From contig NZ_CP101291.1 of NCBI RefSeq assembly GCF_024300645.1, positions 806,001-870,000 of the forward strand: 64,000 nucleotides of DNA. Reading direction: 5' to 3'. Below the pieces are notes generated by a model. It was not told where the DNA came from and did not search any database. It worked only from the letters and a program-made list of their open reading frames with translations. Made by a program: the position numbers and the translations under genes. The number at the start of each line of letters is the position of its first letter. Positions within the stretch are counted from its first letter, which is position 1. Origin of the DNA: Alteromonas sp. LMIT006 (lineage in GTDB: Bacteria; Pseudomonadota; Gammaproteobacteria; Enterobacterales; Alteromonadaceae). This document shows positions 61,902-64,000 of the stretch, piece by piece.

Positions 61902-62327
61902 TTATTGGCATTTGTGACAAACGCCATGAGCTTCTATAGTTTGTTGTTTTACGACGAAACCTTGTGAGGTCGCTTGTGCTGTGAGCGCATCGTGTAATGA
62001 TGTGGATTGTATTTCAGAGACATTGCCACATTTATCACAGATCAAAAATTGCACCGGGTGTGCGCAACCAAAATGATGGCAAGCAACAAACATGTTGGTC
62101 GATTCGACCTTGTGAATCAGACCAAAATCCAACAAAAAGTCCAACGAACGGTATACGGTGGCTGGTTTGGCTGAATCGTTTTCCAATTTGAGCTGATCCA
62201 ACAAGTCATAGGCACCGATCGGAGCGTTAGCTTTGACCAATAGCGTATACACTTGTTCGCGCAAAGGAGTGAACCGAGCGCCAGCATTTTCGCAGTGTTT
62301 TTTGGCTTTTTCTATTAATATACTCAT
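61902..62327 (-). CDS. zur: Zinc uptake regulator Zur (Fur family)
   Basis: 141 residues from ATG 62327 (MSILIEKAKKHCENAGARFT). The frame is open 42 codons further upstream, but that part overlaps nudC and is not Fur-like. The winged helix (PLREQVYTLLVKANAPIGAY, ...KPATVYRSLDFLLDFGLIHKV) is followed by the metal site FVACHHFGCAHPVQF, structural zinc ligands ICDKCGNVSE, and the C-terminal pair HGVCHKCQ. The extra His/Cys cluster and CxxC pair fit Zur better than Fur. It represses zinc import genes when zinc is replete. Divergent from nudC with a 49-bp gap. Confidence 0.88.
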   Translation of the reverse strand: MSILIEKAKKHCENAGARFTPLREQVYTLLVKANAPIGAYDLLDQLKLENDSAKPATVYRSLDFLLDFGLIHKVESTNMFVACHHFGCAHPVQFLICDKCGNVSEIQSTSLHDALTAQATSQGFVVKQQTIEAHGVCHKCQ

Positions 62328-62376
62328 AACACTTGTAGTATATCGACAAATCGCACTGGAATTAAAGCAATATCTC

Positions 62377-63147
62377 ATGCATGTCATTATTATCGTTAAA
62401 CAACAAGTGCTTGTGCACTCTGAAGGAATGCTTTTGCCACGCTGGCAGGACATTATAGATTCAGACGTTTTTGCATCGTATGTATCTTCAGCCGTGCCGA
62501 TGGACGATGGTCTGAAAATTATCGACCTAGGTTCTCAATATATCGAACATACAGAGCTACGGCCGGTAGGTTTGCGTGATTTATTGGCAACATATACAGC
62601 GGACGAATTTCAGCCGGTAATGCGCGCCTGGCAATATGCCCTTTTTATGCGTACGCACCAATACTGTGGCCAATGTGGTGACAAAATGCGTCAAATAGGT
62701 TGGGAAATGGCGCGACAATGCGATTGTTGTGGTCATCGTGTGTATCCGAGAATTTCACCATGTATCATTGTTGCTATTCGGCACGAACAAAAAATTTTGT
62801 TAGCGCAAGGCCCACGACATGTTGATACTAATCTTTATTCTACTTTGGCGGGCTTTGTCGAAAGTGGTGAGACGTTAGAACAAGCAGTGGCTAGAGAGGT
62901 ATTTGAGGAGGTTGGAGTTCAAGTTAAAAATATTGAGTACTTTGGTTCACAGCCTTGGCCATTTCCGCACTCACTGATGGTTGGTTTCATTGCTGAATAT
63001 GCAAGTGGTCAAATACGGGTCGACGGCAAAGAGATTATTCAAGCAAAATGGTTTGATGTAAATGATTTGCCTAATGTCCCCCCGAAGTTATCCATCGCTG
63101 GACGCTTGATTGAACACACGCAACAGCTAATCGCAAAACAAGGCTAA
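62377..63147 (+). CDS. nudC: NAD(+) diphosphatase / RNA deNADding enzyme NudC
   Basis: 256 residues from ATG 62377 (MHVIIIVKQQVLVHSEGMLL); E. coli NudC has 257. The zinc ribbon (YCGQCGDKMRQIGWEMARQC, DCCG) is followed by YPRISPCIIVAI and the Nudix box GFVESGETLEQAVAREVFEE, VGV. The NudC-specific SQPWPFPHSLMVGF comes next. It hydrolyses NADH to NMNH and AMP and removes 5' NAD caps from RNA. The open frame further upstream is antisense to zur and is not used. hemE follows 64 bases later. Confidence 0.95.
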   Translation: MHVIIIVKQQVLVHSEGMLLPRWQDIIDSDVFASYVSSAVPMDDGLKIIDLGSQYIEHTELRPVGLRDLLATYTADEFQPVMRAWQYALFMRTHQYCGQCGDKMRQIGWEMARQCDCCGHRVYPRISPCIIVAIRHEQKILLAQGPRHVDTNLYSTLAGFVESGETLEQAVAREVFEEVGVQVKNIEYFGSQPWPFPHSLMVGFIAEYASGQIRVDGKEIIQAKWFDVNDLPNVPPKLSIAGRLIEHTQQLIAKQG

Positions 63148-63211
63148 GGTAGACAGTGCAATAAGTGTGTTTTTTTGCTAGGATGCGCGCGTCAAAGCAA
63201 GGATTACTCAC

Positions 63212-64000
63212 ATGTCAGAACTCAAAAACGACCGCTACTTACGCGCATTACTTAAACAAGATGTTGATGTCACTCCAGTCTGGATGATGCGTCAAGCCGG
63301 CCGCTATTTGCCAGAATACAAAGCGACTCGTGCCGAAGCCGGTGATTTTATGTTACTGTGCAAAAATGCAGAATTAGCCTGTGAAGTCACTTTGCAGCCA
63401 TTGCGTCGTTTTGACTTAGACGCAGCGATTTTGTTTTCTGATATTTTGACAATTCCAGATGCGATGGGGTTAGGCTTGTATTTTGAAGCAGGGGAAGGAC
63501 CACGCTTTGAAAGACCAATCACCTGTGCTGCCGATGTGCACAAACTCCCTCACCCAGATCCGGAAGGTGAGTTACAGTATGTGATGAATGCGGTTCGCAC
63601 GATTCGCAAAGGTTTAGACGGTGCCGTACCACTGATCGGGTTCTCCGGTAGTCCTTGGACCTTGGCCACTTATATGGTGGAAGGCGGTTCGAGTAAAGCC
63701 TTTACCAAAATCAAAAAGATGGCTTTTGCAGAACCGCAGACGTTGCATATCTTGCTGGATAAAATAGCGGATTCTGTCATCTCTTATTTGAACGCCCAAA
63801 TCAAAGCTGGCGCTCAGTCTGTTATGGTCTTTGATACATGGGGTGGCGTGCTTTCGCCACGCGATTACAAACTGTTTTCACTGCAGTACATGCACAAAAT
63901 CGTCGACGGACTGATCCGTGAATACGATGGTCGTCGTGTGCCTGTGACGTTATTCACCAAAAATGGTGGCATGTGGTTAGAAGCCATTGCCGATACCGGC
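63212..64000 (+). CDS. hemE: Uroporphyrinogen decarboxylase HemE (3' end outside window)
   Basis: First 263 residues of about 355. Starts [20 protein letters not shown]. Shows the substrate-binding arginines in [20 protein letters not shown], the catalytic aspartate in [34 protein letters not shown] and [16 protein letters not shown]. Decarboxylates the four acetate groups of uroporphyrinogen III in heme synthesis. The nudC-hemE order is common in gammaproteobacteria. Confidence 0.96.
   Translation, partial: MSELKNDRYLRALLKQDVDVTPVWMMRQAGRYLPEYKATRAEAGDFMLLCKNAELACEVTLQPLRRFDLDAAILFSDILTIPDAMGLGLYFEAGEGPRFERPITCAADVHKLPHPDPEGELQYVMNAVRTIRKGLDGAVPLIGFSGSPWTLATYMVEGGSSKAFTKIKKMAFAEPQTLHILLDKIADSVISYLNAQIKAGAQSVMVFDTWGGVLSPRDYKLFSLQYMHKIVDGLIREYDGRRVPVTLFTKNGGMWLEAIADTG

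Noticed and set aside
62328-62453. Longer N-terminus for the Fur-family protein, and longer N-terminus for NudC
   Set aside because: Both extensions overlap the divergent gene and lack family similarity; the internal ATGs give standard lengths of 141 and 256 residues.
1-64000. CRISPR arrays, rRNA genes and prophage structural genes
   Set aside because: No regularly spaced repeats, rRNA sequence or capsid/tail signatures were found on reading through the window.

Overview
The window looks like the chromosome of a marine gammaproteobacterium of the Alteromonadales (Alteromonas/Glaciecola/Paraglaciecola type). The housekeeping genes (uvrD, recQ, selO, ribA, arcA, glgA, rsmC, trmB, mutY, yggX, rpsF-rpsR-rplI, dnaB, zur, nudC, hemE) have gammaproteobacterial protein signatures. 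Large secreted proteins with GlyGly-CTERM, DUF5666 and DUF5916 features also fit that group. The genus is an inference.

Layout. 1-16.9 kb is core chromosome, interrupted by a small toxin-antitoxin pair and containing an amtB gene with a well-formed NtrC/sigma-54 control region. A tRNA-Phe gene (16786-16861) is the entry point of an accessory island reaching to about 38.87 kb. The first 10 kb of the island (16843-26816) is a complete-looking integrative element bounded by a 21-bp repeat of the tRNA 3' end. It carries a lipoprotein gene, a D5/DUF5906-type replication helicase, a giant M4 metallopeptidase gene and a tyrosine integrase next to the right junction. Beyond the right att copy the same left-end module starts again (att, paired arm-like sites, G-rich motif, small exported-protein gene), so a second related element was integrated in tandem. 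It is now wrecked by IS3-family insertions, a TetR/RND efflux cluster bracketed by IS remnants, a decapitated integrase, a decapitated HNH nuclease gene and two unknown genes, one of them split by an intact IS407-like element.

39-48.6 kb holds envelope genes: an LtaS-type phosphoglycerol transferase with a GDPD-like partner, an eptA-dgkA lipid A modification operon headed by a truncated POTRA protein, a DUF5666 lipoprotein, a membrane-anchored LuxR regulator, a cytochrome b561 and an unassigned HExxH protein. 48.9-55.5 kb is a divergent pair: a one-protein hybrid two-component regulator whose phospho-accepting histidine is replaced by serine, and a CBM9/DUF5916 outer-membrane protein. The shared promoter region holds a 21-bp tandem repeat and a strong terminator-like hairpin. 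55.6-60.8 kb is the rpsF-rpsR-rplI operon, a small double-glycine-leader bacteriocin candidate with a putative immunity protein, and dnaB split by a 499-residue intein. 60.8-64 kb holds an OmpA-like protein, divergent zur/nudC and the start of hemE.

The best candidates for something new are the tRNA-Phe element family (tandem copies, element-specific arm sites, helicase plus peptidase cargo), the kinase-motif-deficient hybrid regulator with its repeat/hairpin control region, the bacteriocin/immunity pair and the HTH-containing DnaB intein. All functional statements rest on motif reading without database searches.
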